A DNA stretch of 35,795 nt, taken from JBBDSU01 sp040904825 (GTDB lineage: Bacteria > Actinomycetota > Nitriliruptoria > Nitriliruptorales > Nitriliruptoraceae). How positions within the stretch are numbered: the first letter of the stretch is position 1; every line of letters starts with the position of its first letter. This document shows positions 1-8,847 of the stretch, in pieces. Made by a program: the position numbers and the translations under genes. The stretch covers positions 1-35,795 of the forward strand of contig JBBDSU010000043.1 of the NCBI GenBank assembly GCA_040904825.1, read 5' to 3'. The notes under the pieces were generated by a model. The model worked only from the letters and a program-made list of their open reading frames with translations, was not told the origin of the DNA and did not search any database.

Positions 1-53
1 GCGCTCGACTGTTAATCGAGATGTCGCCGGTTCGAGCCCGGCCCCCGGAGCCA
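1..53 (+). tRNA. tRNA-Asn (GTT), 3' part
   Basis: The window opens inside a tRNA. The anticodon stem CTCGA (4-8) pairs with TCGAG (16-20) around the loop CTGTTAA (9-15), giving anticodon GTT at 11-13, which reads asparagine codons. A T arm follows (GCCGG, loop TTCGAGC, CCGGC), then the 3' acceptor strand, discriminator G and an encoded CCA at 51-53. The D arm and 5' acceptor strand lie before the window. Confidence 0.93.
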
Positions 54-81
54 CCCACATCCCGCCACGCAGCGTCTCGTG

Positions 82-1044
82 TCAGCCAGCCGTCAGCACC
101 ACTTTGCCGAACACATCGCCCTCGTGAAGGCGTGAAAACGCCGCCTGCGCCGCATTCATCGGCATCACCTCGTCAATGACCGGACGCACCCCGGTCGCGT
201 CGAGGAAGGCAACCAATCTGGCGAGTTCTGTGCGAGTTCCCATGGTGGATCCGACCACGCGCAGTTGGCGATAGAACACGCGGGCAAGGTCCGCCGGCGG
301 ATTTGGCCCCGAGGTCGCTCCTGCGACTACGACGGTGCCTCCCGGCGCGAGGGCTTTGAGCGAATGCGACCACGTCGCAGCGCCAACCGTTTCGACCACG
401 ACGTCGACACGAGCCGACAATCGCTCGCCCGTCGCGACCACTTCGTGGGCTCCGAGGTCACTGGCACGCGCCAGCTTGTCAGCGGTGCGGGATGTCACTG
501 TCACGTGAGCACCGGCCGCTCGCGCCAATAGCAGTGCTGCGGTGGCCACACCGCCGCCAGCTCCTTGAACTAGCACGCGCTGGCCAGGCTTGAGCTCTGC
601 CCTTGTGAACAGCATCCGGTAAGCGGTCAACCACGCTGTCGGCAAGCACGACGCTTCTTCGAAACTCAGCGACGCAGGCATGTCGACCAGATTGCGCGCT
701 GGTACAGCAACTTTGGCGGCGAGAGTCCCGTCGTAGATCTCGGACAGGATCGAGAAGTCACCAGCCAGCGTCTCGTCTCCGTCAACTGTGCCGATCACCG
801 CGTGAACGATGACTGGCCGACCGTCTGGAGCTAGTCCTGAAGCGTCACAGCCAAGAACAATTGGCAATCGATCGGCGGACACGCCTACACCCTTGAGTGT
901 CCAGAGATCGTGATGATTCAGCGAGGCTGCACGGACATTCACCACGACCCATCCATCAGGTGGCACGGGATCGGGATGATCTCCAAGGCGCAGCCCTGCA
1001 AGAGGATCATCGGTGTCGATAGCGGCAGCGGTTATAGCGAACAT
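82..1044 (-). CDS. MDR-superfamily NAD(P)H-dependent oxidoreductase (quinone reductase-like)
   Basis: A medium-chain dehydrogenase/reductase of about 320 residues. The N-terminal GroES-like half carries the family signature around ASLNHHDLWTLKG, followed by the LGCDASG segment. The Rossmann half has the glycine-rich nucleotide loop QGAGGGVATAALL. I do not see the four-cysteine structural zinc cluster of alcohol dehydrogenases, so a zinc-free quinone-oxidoreductase-like enzyme is more likely; the substrate is unknown. The frame stays open upstream to 1122, but those extra 26 residues are basic and unlike the family, so I start at the ATG ending at 1044 (MFAITAAA). No strong ribosome-binding site is visible. 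It converges with the tRNA-Asn and is downstream of the HTH protein on the same strand, separated by 141 bp. Confidence 0.85.
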   Translation of the reverse strand: MFAITAAAIDTDDPLAGLRLGDHPDPVPPDGWVVVNVRAASLNHHDLWTLKGVGVSADRLPIVLGCDASGLAPDGRPVIVHAVIGTVDGDETLAGDFSILSEIYDGTLAAKVAVPARNLVDMPASLSFEEASCLPTAWLTAYRMLFTRAELKPGQRVLVQGAGGGVATAALLLARAAGAHVTVTSRTADKLARASDLGAHEVVATGERLSARVDVVVETVGAATWSHSLKALAPGGTVVVAGATSGPNPPADLARVFYRQLRVVGSTMGTRTELARLVAFLDATGVRPVIDEVMPMNAAQAAFSRLHEGDVFGKVVLTAG

Positions 1045-1185
1045 GTGGGACAGCCTACGCCGGCAGCGAACGAGGTGGGGTGCTGCGGGGCGTTGGCCAG
1101 CAAGATGGAAACGCTCCGGCAAGGCTGCCAGTCACGCCATATCGGTCACGCCGGTGCGGTCGCAAGGGATCCGCTGGCAGCTTGT

Positions 1186-2103
1186 TCAGAAAGCAATGCC
1201 CGTCTCCGAACGACGAGTTGGTTCTAGAAGTGATGAAAACCAACCCGTCAATATGGCCGCAATCTGGGGATCTGCCAGGCGAATGATCGCCTGTGTTTCG
1301 TCCACCGACAGTGGCGCGCCGCCATGTCGTGCGCCAGCGTGCGACCCAGACTGCGGCCCGGGTCGCGATCTACCGAGGCGCGATCTGGCGACACCAATAT
1401 CGGCAACGTCCAAGTCCAGCGCTTGAGCCCAATCGAATCGTGCGACATCGGCGGCAACATCGGGCCCGATTCTCAACACCACACGAAACCGCCCTTCGAC
1501 CTCTGGCAGCCAGGTCGTCGCCCATTCGACAAGGCAGCGGGCGATGCGCCGGTCGCCAGTCGTGATGGTCACGGCATGGTCGTCGACCACACTGGTCCCG
1601 GCCAGCAGGCCCAAGCCACGAGCAAAATCCGCATCGTCGAGGAGTCGCGTCGTTGCTTGCGCCCTCGCCTGCGCGATCCAGTCCTGTTGTCGCCGACGGT
1701 CGCTGGCGCGATCGCTGCTCCGCGCAGCCGTCTTCGCTCTGGTCGCCGACGCCTCGGAGCGATCTGGCGTTGGTTGGAGTGCGGCTCCGGTCCACGCACG
1801 AACCAGGAGATCATCGACATCGAGCTGGCGCGCGATCGTCGTTGGGCTCATGCCCGCCCGCATCATCGCTCGCGCCCGGGCAGGTCGGGTATCGGAACGA
1901 TCATCAGGATCGTGGCCGTGAGGGGACGCAGGACCATCCTTAACCAGGCGAAGCGGGGGCAACGATGCAGGCGCAACGGTGCGTCGGGCACGCGCAGTGA
2001 GCTCGAACGCAACCGGGAGATCTGCTTCGTCGTCGTAGGGAAGCGGCAGCATGACCTGCTCGGTCACAGCATCACCCTGTCCATCATCGGATCGCTTGGC
2101 CAT
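1186..2103 (-). CDS. HTH protein with a degenerate LAGLIDADG-like C-terminal region, function unknown
   Basis: A 305-residue protein. The start is well defined: GAGGAGGTG lies about 9 nt before the ATG at 2103. Residues 1-75 are acidic and probably disordered. Residues 76-106 (ARAMMRAGMSPTTIARQLDV) read as a helix-turn-helix. Residues 110-145 are a basic, alanine-rich linker. From about 160, FARGLGLLAGTS, then a strand and helix, then FRVVLRIG plus a DWAQALDLD segment, and a final helix at 270-293, follow the order of a family of actinobacterial HTH proteins with a LAGLIDADG-endonuclease-like fold. The usual acidic residue of the LAGLIDADG helix is missing (LLAGTS), so nuclease activity is unlikely. 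I infer a DNA-binding role and do not know the target. It is 148 bp downstream of rpoD on the same strand. Confidence 0.7.
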   Translation of the reverse strand: MAKRSDDGQGDAVTEQVMLPLPYDDEADLPVAFELTARARRTVAPASLPPLRLVKDGPASPHGHDPDDRSDTRPARARAMMRAGMSPTTIARQLDVDDLLVRAWTGAALQPTPDRSEASATRAKTAARSSDRASDRRRQQDWIAQARAQATTRLLDDADFARGLGLLAGTSVVDDHAVTITTGDRRIARCLVEWATTWLPEVEGRFRVVLRIGPDVAADVARFDWAQALDLDVADIGVARSRLGRSRPGPQSGSHAGARHGGAPLSVDETQAIIRLADPQIAAILTGWFSSLLEPTRRSETGIAF

Positions 2104-2180
2104 GACCACCACACCTCCTCGCATCTCGTCGAGTGCCGTACTCACAATACGGGTGGGGTGTGACATGCACGTCGCCACGA

Positions 2181-2194
2181 AGGTTCAGGAACCT
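2181..2194. repeat. Short perfect dyad between rpoD and the HTH gene
   Basis: AGGTTC, 2-nt spacer AG, GAACCT: 6-bp perfect arms in the 148-bp gap after rpoD and 78 bp upstream of the HTH gene start. It has no T-run, so it does not look like an intrinsic terminator. It could be an operator, possibly for the HTH protein itself, or chance. Confidence 0.3.
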
Positions 2195-2251
2195 AAGGAC
2201 ACCATGCCTTCGGACCCTGGCCTCCGACAACGAGCATGCGCGGGAGCCAAC

Positions 2252-3247
2252 CTACGCGCGCAGGTAGTCCTCAAGTCCCTCTGAGTGGTGCGGATGGCGC
2301 AATTTCGCCAGGGCTCTCACCTCAATCTGACGGACACGTTCACGGGTCAAGCCGAGGTCTTCTCCCACCTTGTCGAGCGTTTGCGGGATTTGGCCATCCA
2401 GACCAAATCTGCGGGTCAAGATGTCGCGTTCCCGATTACCGAGGAGTTCGAGCACTTCAGCTAGTTGACGCTCCAACATTCCTTGCGATGCGACTTCCAG
2501 CGGCGCGCGGGCATCGGTGTCTTCAATCAGATCACTCATCGACGCCGATCCATCGTCACCAATTGGAGCATCCAGTGACGTGGGATCAACCGCCAATCTG
2601 CGGAACTCCTCGACGCGCGACACTGGCACGTCACAGGCGCGCGCCAACTCCTCAACGGTCGGTTCTCGACCGAGTTGCTGCATGAGCTCACGCTCAGTAC
2701 GACGCACCTTGTTCATGGCTTCTACCAGATGCACGGGAATCCGAATCGTGCGCGACTGATCAGCGACGGCGCGACCAATCATCTGGCGAATCCACCAGCT
2801 TGCGTAGGTCGAAAACTTGAAGCCTTTGGTGTGGTCGAACTTCTCGACTGCGCGCATGAGCCCAATGTTGCCTTCCTGGATGAGGTCGATCAGCGGGAGA
2901 TTTCGCACGACATACCGTCGAGCGACCGACACCACCAGTCGCAGGTTTGCTTCGGTCAGCGCACGTCTGGCGATGGCGCCCAGTCGCACGATACGCAGGA
3001 ACCGTCGACGATCCTCCAGCGTCATGGCCGTGTCGCCAGCGTCGAGCAAACGCTGTGCATAGTTCGCTGCGGAGATCCGCTTGGCGAGGTCAACTTCCTC
3101 TTCGGCGGTCAACAGCGCGACTTGACCGATCTCGTTGAGATACTGACGGACGGCGTCGGCCGACACCGAGCCGTCGTCATCACGCCGCATGACCCCCTGG
3201 GCCAGATCGGTCAATGGGCTGAGGCGCTCCTGCGATGCATCCGGCAT
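2252..3247 (-). CDS. rpoD: RNA polymerase primary sigma factor (RpoD/SigA type)
   Basis: A 331-residue sigma-70 factor that directs RNA polymerase to housekeeping promoters. All core regions are present in order: region 1.2 (RQYLNEIGQVALLTAEEE, about 39-56), region 2 with LRLVVSVARRY and DLIQEGNIGLMRAVEKFD, then the -10-melting segment FSTYASWWIRQ, region 3 (about 185-255), and region 4 ending in TRERVRQIEVRALAKLRHP and a DYLRA tail. The N-terminus before region 1.2 is short, so there is no long region 1.1. The ATG at 3247 overlaps the dnaG TGA by one base (TGATG), indicating translational coupling. Being immediately downstream of dnaG, as in the classic macromolecular-synthesis operon, supports the primary sigma rather than an alternative group-2 factor. 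Confidence 0.93.
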   Translation of the reverse strand: MPDASQERLSPLTDLAQGVMRRDDDGSVSADAVRQYLNEIGQVALLTAEEEVDLAKRISAANYAQRLLDAGDTAMTLEDRRRFLRIVRLGAIARRALTEANLRLVVSVARRYVVRNLPLIDLIQEGNIGLMRAVEKFDHTKGFKFSTYASWWIRQMIGRAVADQSRTIRIPVHLVEAMNKVRRTERELMQQLGREPTVEELARACDVPVSRVEEFRRLAVDPTSLDAPIGDDGSASMSDLIEDTDARAPLEVASQGMLERQLAEVLELLGNRERDILTRRFGLDGQIPQTLDKVGEDLGLTRERVRQIEVRALAKLRHPHHSEGLEDYLRA

Positions 3248-5193
3248 CAGCCCGCCTCCGGGGCCAGCGTTCTCCTACGGCGCTCAAGCTCGATGAGTTG
3301 CTGTTGCAGCTCACGCATCCGCTCAGCATCGTGGAGGTGGTGCAAACGCGACAGCTCATCGCGCAAGATCAAGGCACGAGCACTCAGTCGCTCGGCCAAT
3401 AGGCGCCGGACGCGCTCTGCAGCCACTTGTCCCGGCACATCGGCCTCGTCAGCATCATTGACATCGAGGGCCGGGTCATCCTCCAGTGCGACGGCACGGA
3501 CAAGGGACCGGACTTCGTCGTCGGCAGCAGCATCCACGATGGCTTCGAGGTCAACGCCGGCACCGCCTGCCGCCTGGATCGTAGAAAACAACAGCCGCGC
3601 CCGAGGATGGGCGAAATCGTTCTCGGTGAGCTCGAACCACTCGTCGGGCAGGAGATCCGGCCTCTGTAGCGCGACCCTCAGGACCGCTCGTTCGCGTTGG
3701 GCCGTCGCGCGGTCGAGCCGCTGGGTCGCGTCCTGATCAGTGCGACGTGCCGGCCCGCTGCCCGAACGCGACGACGTCACATTCCCGTCACGTACCTGGC
3801 GTCGCTCAACGCGCTGCGGCGAGCCAATTGCGACTCCCTCGTGCGCGTCGATCTCGATCCCCATGCGCGCCGCCGTCCGCACGACGAAGTCGTATGACAC
3901 GCCGACCCGATCAGCAACCTCGGTTCGAGCCCATTCACGCCGAAGATCCTCATCGGGTTCAAGCCCGACGATCTCGAGCGTTTCGCGCAAGGCTGCTGTG
4001 CGCCCAGACTCAGTGGTCAGATCTGCTGTCGCCAAGCGCCGATCAATGATGAATGGCACGATGGGAACGGCGTCGTCGACGGCAGCCAGCACAGCATCTG
4101 GCCCACGGTCACCAACCAGATCTGCCGGGTCGGAGCCTGCATCGAGGACAAGAACCCGCAATTCCATGGCCCCGCCCCCGTCCTGAGATTCCATGCGACG
4201 CGCTGCTTCCCATGCCCGTTCGGCCGCCTTGACGCCAGCGTCATCCGCATCGAAGGCGACCACCGTCCGCTGCGCATATCTCGACATCAAGCGGAGGTGC
4301 TCATCACCCACTGCGGTCCCACATGTCGCCACCGCAGTGGTTACCCCGGCTTGATGCAGTGCCAGCACGTCGGTATATCCCTCACAGACCAACACTTGCC
4401 CCTTGCGCACAATGTCGGCCCGAGCTTGGGTCAGGCCGTAGAGCACGTTGGCCTTCTTGTAGAGCGGAGTCTCGGGGGAATTGAGATATTTCGGGGGATC
4501 GAAGTTGCCGTAGTCCAACGCGGGAAGGACACGGCCTCCGAACCCGATGACCTCGCCACCGACATCTTCGACGGGAAACATCAGTCGCCCACGGAAGCGA
4601 TCCCGCAGGCGACCGCGATCGGTCCGAATCGCCAGTCCGACCTTGATCAAATCGTCAGCCTCCATGCCGCCGGCGGTCAGTGCGTCGCTCAATGTGGAGG
4701 GCGTCAGGGGCGCGTAACCAAGGCCGAACCGTTCAACATCGTCGCGTCCGAATCCACGGGATCGCAGGTAGTCGCGGGCGGGTTCACCCACGTCGTCGTA
4801 CAACATGCGGGTGTACTCATCACGCGCCGCCCGCGTGACTTCGACCAACCTTGAGCGCTCGCCGATGGACTGACGTTCTCGCGCTGTCAACTGCTCGTAT
4901 CGCAAGGTGAATCCCACACGGCGAGCGAGTGACTCGACCGCCTCCGGGAACTCAAGGCCTTCGACACGCATCAGGAACTCGTAGAGATCCCCAGAAGCGC
5001 CGCAGCCGAAACAGTGGAAAAAGTTGCCTTCAGGGGTGACAGTGAAGGACGGCGACTTCTCGGTGTGGAACGGGCACAGGCCCTTGAAGGAGCGTCCCGC
5101 TTGCTTCAGGCGGGTGTAGTCCTCGACGATCGTGACAATGTTGGCCTGCTGGCGCAGCGCCTCAATGTCATCTTTGAGGATCCGTCCCGCCAC
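3247..5193 (-). CDS. dnaG: DNA primase DnaG
   Basis: A 648-residue bacterial primase that makes RNA primers for replication. The N-terminal zinc ribbon is clear (C40-x2-H43, C61-x2-C64, in LCPFHTEKSPSF and HCFGCGASGD). The catalytic core follows, with the RNA-polymerase-like segment around LRDRFRGRLMFPV. The TOPRIM metal-binding residues are visible as E271 in VCEGYTDVLAL and D315/D317 in AFDADDAG. The C-terminal third is variable, as expected for the helicase-interaction domain, and ends in a leucine/arginine-rich helix. The start is GTG (MAGRILKDDIEAL) with GAGGGAG just upstream. It is the first gene of a two-gene unit with rpoD. No dgt homologue lies beside it, although dgt often accompanies dnaG in other actinobacteria. 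Confidence 0.96.
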   Translation of the reverse strand: MAGRILKDDIEALRQQANIVTIVEDYTRLKQAGRSFKGLCPFHTEKSPSFTVTPEGNFFHCFGCGASGDLYEFLMRVEGLEFPEAVESLARRVGFTLRYEQLTARERQSIGERSRLVEVTRAARDEYTRMLYDDVGEPARDYLRSRGFGRDDVERFGLGYAPLTPSTLSDALTAGGMEADDLIKVGLAIRTDRGRLRDRFRGRLMFPVEDVGGEVIGFGGRVLPALDYGNFDPPKYLNSPETPLYKKANVLYGLTQARADIVRKGQVLVCEGYTDVLALHQAGVTTAVATCGTAVGDEHLRLMSRYAQRTVVAFDADDAGVKAAERAWEAARRMESQDGGGAMELRVLVLDAGSDPADLVGDRGPDAVLAAVDDAVPIVPFIIDRRLATADLTTESGRTAALRETLEIVGLEPDEDLRREWARTEVADRVGVSYDFVVRTAARMGIEIDAHEGVAIGSPQRVERRQVRDGNVTSSRSGSGPARRTDQDATQRLDRATAQRERAVLRVALQRPDLLPDEWFELTENDFAHPRARLLFSTIQAAGGAGVDLEAIVDAAADDEVRSLVRAVALEDDPALDVNDADEADVPGQVAAERVRRLLAERLSARALILRDELSRLHHLHDAERMRELQQQLIELERRRRTLAPEAG

Positions 5194-5341
5194 CGCTCCC
5201 TCGTTCCTCAGCTCTGTCGTTGCACCTCAGTCGACCGGACGCCCCACAACCCATCCATGTGTGGCTGCCGGCGGCTCTCGTCGTGCTCGCTGGCACTGGC
5301 CGCGTGCACCCCTTCTCCCCGGGCAGCTCGCAGGCTCGACA

Positions 5342-5776
5342 TCAGTCTGCCGCTAAGTCATTCGACCAGTCGGGATCGAGGTCAAGCAGGAACGCATCGA
5401 GGCGTTCAACTTCGGCTTGCTCGCCAATTGCCGCCGCGGCATCGCGCAACCGAGCCAGGCACGTCAAGACTCCCCGGTTGTCCGGTTCAGCCCATCGCAC
5501 GTAGCCGCGGCCGCCCCAACCGGCGGCCCGCAAGGCGTCCAGGCCCCGGTGATAGCCAACCCGAGCGTAGGCATAGCGTTCGATCGGATCTTCGACGGCT
5601 GCCGCGAGTCTCGCCCATCCTTCCAGCAATGTCGGATGATCGGCTACAACTGCCGCGATGGCAGCCCGACGGTCATGATCAGAGGCGGCGGCAGCAGCAT
5701 CCAGGCGGCGCATGACGTCACCGTCGGGGGCTGGCAGGACCGTCTCGTGGCGATCAGACATGGGAAGTTGCGACAT
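5342..5776 (-). CDS. DUF3151 family protein
   Basis: A 144-residue soluble protein of the actinobacterial DUF3151 family. Recognition rests on the C-terminal block ERYAYARVGYHRGLDALR, then GWGGRGYVRW, PDNRGVLTCLARL and AAAIGEQAEVERLDAFL, which is the conserved core of that family; its function is not known. Two Met codons compete: the ATG at 5776 (MSQLPMSDRH) has GAGGAG 7-8 nt upstream, and the ATG at 5761 has no such site, so I use 5776. It lies 148 bp upstream of dnaG on the same strand and is divergent from the M61 peptidase, with 126 bp between starts. A protein-like reading frame without a start codon overlaps its 5' end (see the separate entry at 5754-5909). Confidence 0.87.
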   Translation of the reverse strand: MSQLPMSDRHETVLPAPDGDVMRRLDAAAAASDHDRRAAIAAVVADHPTLLEGWARLAAAVEDPIERYAYARVGYHRGLDALRAAGWGGRGYVRWAEPDNRGVLTCLARLRDAAAAIGEQAEVERLDAFLLDLDPDWSNDLAAD

Positions 5777-5909
5777 CGGGCAGCTCCTCGACGAGCTTGG
5801 CGGCGGCTTGCTCAGGTATCCACTGACCACGATAGTGCCAGGCGCCACGGTTGCACTTCTCGCCGTAGTCTCGCGTGCCGCGATAGAAAGGAAGGGCCGG
5901 ACTTGGCGC
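5754..5909 (-). other. Protein-like reading frame without a start codon, upstream of DUF3151
   Basis: Between stops at 5910-5912 and 5754-5756 a 51-codon minus-strand frame reads like a real protein (FYRGTRDYGEKCNRGAWHYR, then GQWIPEQAAAKLVEELPDV). It ends 8 nt inside the alternative DUF3151 start at 5761, as operon partners often do. It contains no ATG, GTG or TTG. A neighbouring frame upstream has an ATG at 5968 (MRKINDMSDDGLVV), so one indel would make a gene of about 70 codons, but that segment is antisense to the M61 peptidase coding region. It may be a small missed gene with a sequence error, a remnant, or chance. Confidence 0.25.
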
Positions 5910-7693
5910 TCACGACGGATTCCGATCACCACCAGGCCGTCATCCGACATGTCGTTGATCTTGCGCATCGAGACCAACACTTGGTCACTGTCGCGACGAC
6001 CATTCCCACATCGATCGCATCCCGCGCACGCGTCAGGCTGGCAGCCTGGACACCCGGCAGCTATCTGCTCCGGTATTACGTCCATCACGTCCAGTCAATC
6101 AATGCGACCGACAGCAGCGGCCGCGACGTTGAGGTAGCCCCCGACGGGCTGACCGCGTGGCGTCTGGGGGAATGCACCTCCAGCGACACGGTGACCATCA
6201 ATTTCGAGATCTACGCCAACGATCTATCGGTCCGTACCAGCCATGTCGATGATCATCACGCGTTAATCATCCCGGCAGCGACGTTCATCGACATCGGCGG
6301 CCACAGTCAACTGGCCCACGAAGTGGCATTCACCGGTCTGCGTGACCACGATCAGGTCCACAGCCTGCTGCCGTCGCTCAAGGACGTCTTTCGTGCCGAC
6401 GACTACCTCCACCTCGTGGATAGTGCCTTCGAGGTTGGCGACTTCCCCGTGGTCGACTTCGAGATCCTGTCAGTTCCTCATCGCTTCGTGTGGTCTGCCC
6501 ACGGGCCAACTCCCGATCTCGACCGGATCGCCCGCGACGCCTCGGCGATCGGCAAGGCCGCCACTGCGCTGTTTGACGACGAACTCCCGATCGACCGCTA
6601 CACCTACCTGTGCACAGGCTGGGATCAAGGAGGTGGAGGGTTGGAGCACCGGGACGGGTCGGTGCTTCAGATCCCTGTGCAAATGCTCGACGACGAAGCG
6701 TCGCTCCCGCGTTTCCAATCATTGATGGCGCACGAATACTTCCATGTCTGGAACGTCAAGCGGCTCACGCCGGCCGCACTCGTCTCACCTGATCTCGAAT
6801 CTGCCGTACACACCGAGTCGCTGTGGGTCGCTGAGGGTTGGACGTCCTATTACGACAAGCTTCTCCCCTCGCGGGCTCAGGTGTGGCAGCCACGCCACCT
6901 CATTGGCCAGTTGAGCGACATGTTCCAGCGCGTGCTCGACACGCCTGGCGTGGCGCTTCAGGATCTGCGCACAGCGTCACATCAAGCTTGGACCAAGCAT
7001 TACGTCCGTGACGAGAATTCGCCGAACGCAGGCACCGACTACTACAGCCACGGCGGCGTTGTGGCGTGGGAGACCGACCTTCGACTGCGTGCGGCACGGC
7101 CGGACGGTGACGGGCTTGACGACGTACTCAGGCTGATGTGGCGCCGACACTCTGGTCATGCCGAGGGATACACCGAAGACGATGTCCTGGCCGCAGTCGC
7201 CGAAGTGGGAGGCGATAGCGTTGCGGAGCACCTTGAGCGACGCATCACACGCCCCGAACCGCCCGCCATCGATAACTCCCGGCTGGCGGTTCTTGGCCTG
7301 CGCTGGGAAGAATCGACGGCCACGGACATCCCAGATCTTGGCGTCATCGTCACCGAAGACGACCAGTCCGTCGTGCTGGCCAGTGTGCTCCGCGACCGAC
7401 CTGCATGGCGCGCTGGCGTCACCGGCGGAGACCGACTCGTCGCCATCGACGGTTGGACCGTGGGCCGGACAGCGCTGACACGTGCCTTGCGCCGGTATGC
7501 GGCCGGTGATCAGGTTGAGCTCACTGTCACCCGCGGCCCTCGGCTGCTCACCCTTCCCGTCGTCCTCGACCCCCCACTGCCACAGCACAAACTTGTCCCG
7601 GTTGATTCCGCAAGCACCGCGCAGCAAGACCAATTCTCACGATGGTGCGGATGGAGCTTCGATCAGGTCACCAAGATCGTTCCAGAAACGTGA
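5903..7693 (+). CDS. M61-family aminopeptidase (glycyl aminopeptidase-like) with PDZ domain
   Basis: A 596-residue metallopeptidase. The N-terminal beta domain holds the family segment RLAAWTPGSYLLRYYVHHV. The catalytic zinc site is HEYFH (277-281, inside MAHEYFHVWNVKRL), with the third ligand probably E311 in AEGWTSYY. A PDZ domain at about 465-545 (PAWRAGVTGGDRLVAIDG) closes the protein. M61 enzymes are gluzincin aminopeptidases, best known for removing N-terminal Gly or Ala. I see no signal peptide, so a cytoplasmic site is likely. The frame is open far upstream, but AAGGAAGGG lies 6 nt before a TTG at 5903 (MALTTDSDHHQ), just ahead of the first family-like residues, so I use that start. 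The 3' end overlaps the convergent hydrolase gene by 26 bp. Confidence 0.88.
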   Translation: MALTTDSDHHQAVIRHVVDLAHRDQHLVTVATTIPTSIASRARVRLAAWTPGSYLLRYYVHHVQSINATDSSGRDVEVAPDGLTAWRLGECTSSDTVTINFEIYANDLSVRTSHVDDHHALIIPAATFIDIGGHSQLAHEVAFTGLRDHDQVHSLLPSLKDVFRADDYLHLVDSAFEVGDFPVVDFEILSVPHRFVWSAHGPTPDLDRIARDASAIGKAATALFDDELPIDRYTYLCTGWDQGGGGLEHRDGSVLQIPVQMLDDEASLPRFQSLMAHEYFHVWNVKRLTPAALVSPDLESAVHTESLWVAEGWTSYYDKLLPSRAQVWQPRHLIGQLSDMFQRVLDTPGVALQDLRTASHQAWTKHYVRDENSPNAGTDYYSHGGVVAWETDLRLRAARPDGDGLDDVLRLMWRRHSGHAEGYTEDDVLAAVAEVGGDSVAEHLERRITRPEPPAIDNSRLAVLGLRWEESTATDIPDLGVIVTEDDQSVVLASVLRDRPAWRAGVTGGDRLVAIDGWTVGRTALTRALRRYAAGDQVELTVTRGPRLLTLPVVLDPPLPQHKLVPVDSASTAQQDQFSRWCGWSFDQVTKIVPET

Positions 7694-8555
7694 CGGCGGC
7701 TTTCACCGCGTCACCAACATGGGGTTGGCGGTCGTACAAGTCGATGTGTTGATCGGCGTCGAGTGCCAGGAATTCGCCACCCGCTCGCCGGGCGAACTCC
7801 TCGGCCGCTGCAGGCGAGCAGTAGGCATCGGCCCGTCCGTGGATGACGATCAACGGCACCGTTGTCAGCAGGTCAGCGGCTGATGCGGCGTCAAAGGTGA
7901 GCAGAGAGTGGATCGATCGGCGCGTGACTTGGTTGACCCAACGTGGCGACGCTCCGCGCTCGGTCCCGTAGTAGGCGAAGGGCTCGTCGCCGGTCATCGC
8001 TGCCTCACCGTCTGTTGCCACGGCGGGCATGAACGCGACGTCTCCTGTTGATCGTTCGGTCGTCGCCAACTCCGTCAACGACCGCAACGTCGAGCGATAG
8101 CCATCTGGGCCCATCGAAGCCTGGAAGGCCACTGGGTCGTTGAAACATCCCGCGATAACGACGCACGCAGCGACGCGACCGTCCATCGCCACATGCCGAG
8201 CGGCATAACCCCCGCCCAGGCATATTCCTACCGTTGCGATCTTGGCAGAGTCAACACGTGGGTCGCTGGCGAGAACAGACACGGCGTCACTCAAATCGGC
8301 AAGTTTCCCGCCCGAGTCCTCATGCTGACGTGGTGTGCCCGAAGAATCACCAAAATTGCGATGATCGAACGCAAGTGTGACTAAGCCCCGCTGAGCGAAG
8401 CCCTCGGCATAAACCCCGACCACCTGATCGCGCACACCTGTAAACGGCCCGGTGAACACCGCCGCAGGCCAGGGCCCATCGCCGTTTGGTATCCGCAGAT
8501 CACCGACGAGCTTGTGATCGCCGCTCACGAATTCGACGGTTTCTATCGGGGTCAT
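7668..8555 (-). CDS. Dienelactone hydrolase-like alpha/beta hydrolase
   Basis: A 295-residue alpha/beta hydrolase. The nucleophile elbow is GICLGGG with Cys112 in place of serine, the pattern of dienelactone hydrolases. The acid is probably in HGRADAY and the histidine in DADQHIDLYDR. The N-terminal strands (HKLVGDLRIPNGDGPWPAAVF, FDHRNFGDSSG) match large hydrolases annotated as 'dienelactone hydrolase family' that act on small esters or amides; the substrate cannot be read from sequence. The start is the ATG at 8555 with AAGGAG 6 nt upstream; the open frame beyond it to 8690 lacks family sequence. It converges with the M61 gene (26-bp overlap) and is divergent from the small membrane protein across the first assembly gap. 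Confidence 0.85.
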   Translation of the reverse strand: MTPIETVEFVSGDHKLVGDLRIPNGDGPWPAAVFTGPFTGVRDQVVGVYAEGFAQRGLVTLAFDHRNFGDSSGTPRQHEDSGGKLADLSDAVSVLASDPRVDSAKIATVGICLGGGYAARHVAMDGRVAACVVIAGCFNDPVAFQASMGPDGYRSTLRSLTELATTERSTGDVAFMPAVATDGEAAMTGDEPFAYYGTERGASPRWVNQVTRRSIHSLLTFDAASAADLLTTVPLIVIHGRADAYCSPAAAEEFARRAGGEFLALDADQHIDLYDRQPHVGDAVKAAVTFLERSW

Positions 8556-8692
8556 CGCCACTCCTTGATCTCTGGCGACCTGAACGCCAACTCCGCAATG
8601 CACCGGCCACCCATCCGCCGCCACGACCTGCCGACTCGTACCGATCCGGCGCCGCATGCCCGACGCTGCCTTAGCGGCTGAAGCAAGCAACC

Positions 8693-8747
8693 GCTGCGAT
8701 GAGGATCGCTTCTGGACACTACTGTCAGCAGATGCGACTTGGCATGA
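8693..8747 (+). repeat. 55-bp direct repeat, copy 1, ending at gap 1
   Basis: It starts GCTGCGATGAGGATCGCTTC and ends TTGGCATGA directly against the N run. It is identical over 55 bases to 8848-8902. The exact abutment of both copies on the gap suggests unmerged contig ends. Confidence 0.95.
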
Positions 8748-8847
8748 NNNNNNNNNNNNNNNNNNNNNNNNNNNNNNNNNNNNNNNNNNNNNNNNNNNNN
8801 NNNNNNNNNNNNNNNNNNNNNNNNNNNNNNNNNNNNNNNNNNNNNNN
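8748..8847. other. Assembly gap 1 (100 N)
   Basis: Exactly 100 N, a conventional placeholder length and not a measured size. The identical 55-bp flanks suggest the two contigs simply overlap here. Confidence 0.98.

Noticed and set aside
1324..2163. Long plus-strand open frame opposite the HTH gene
   Set aside because: Its composition is arginine/histidine-rich without domain character, and the minus frame has a strong ribosome-binding site and a coherent fold.
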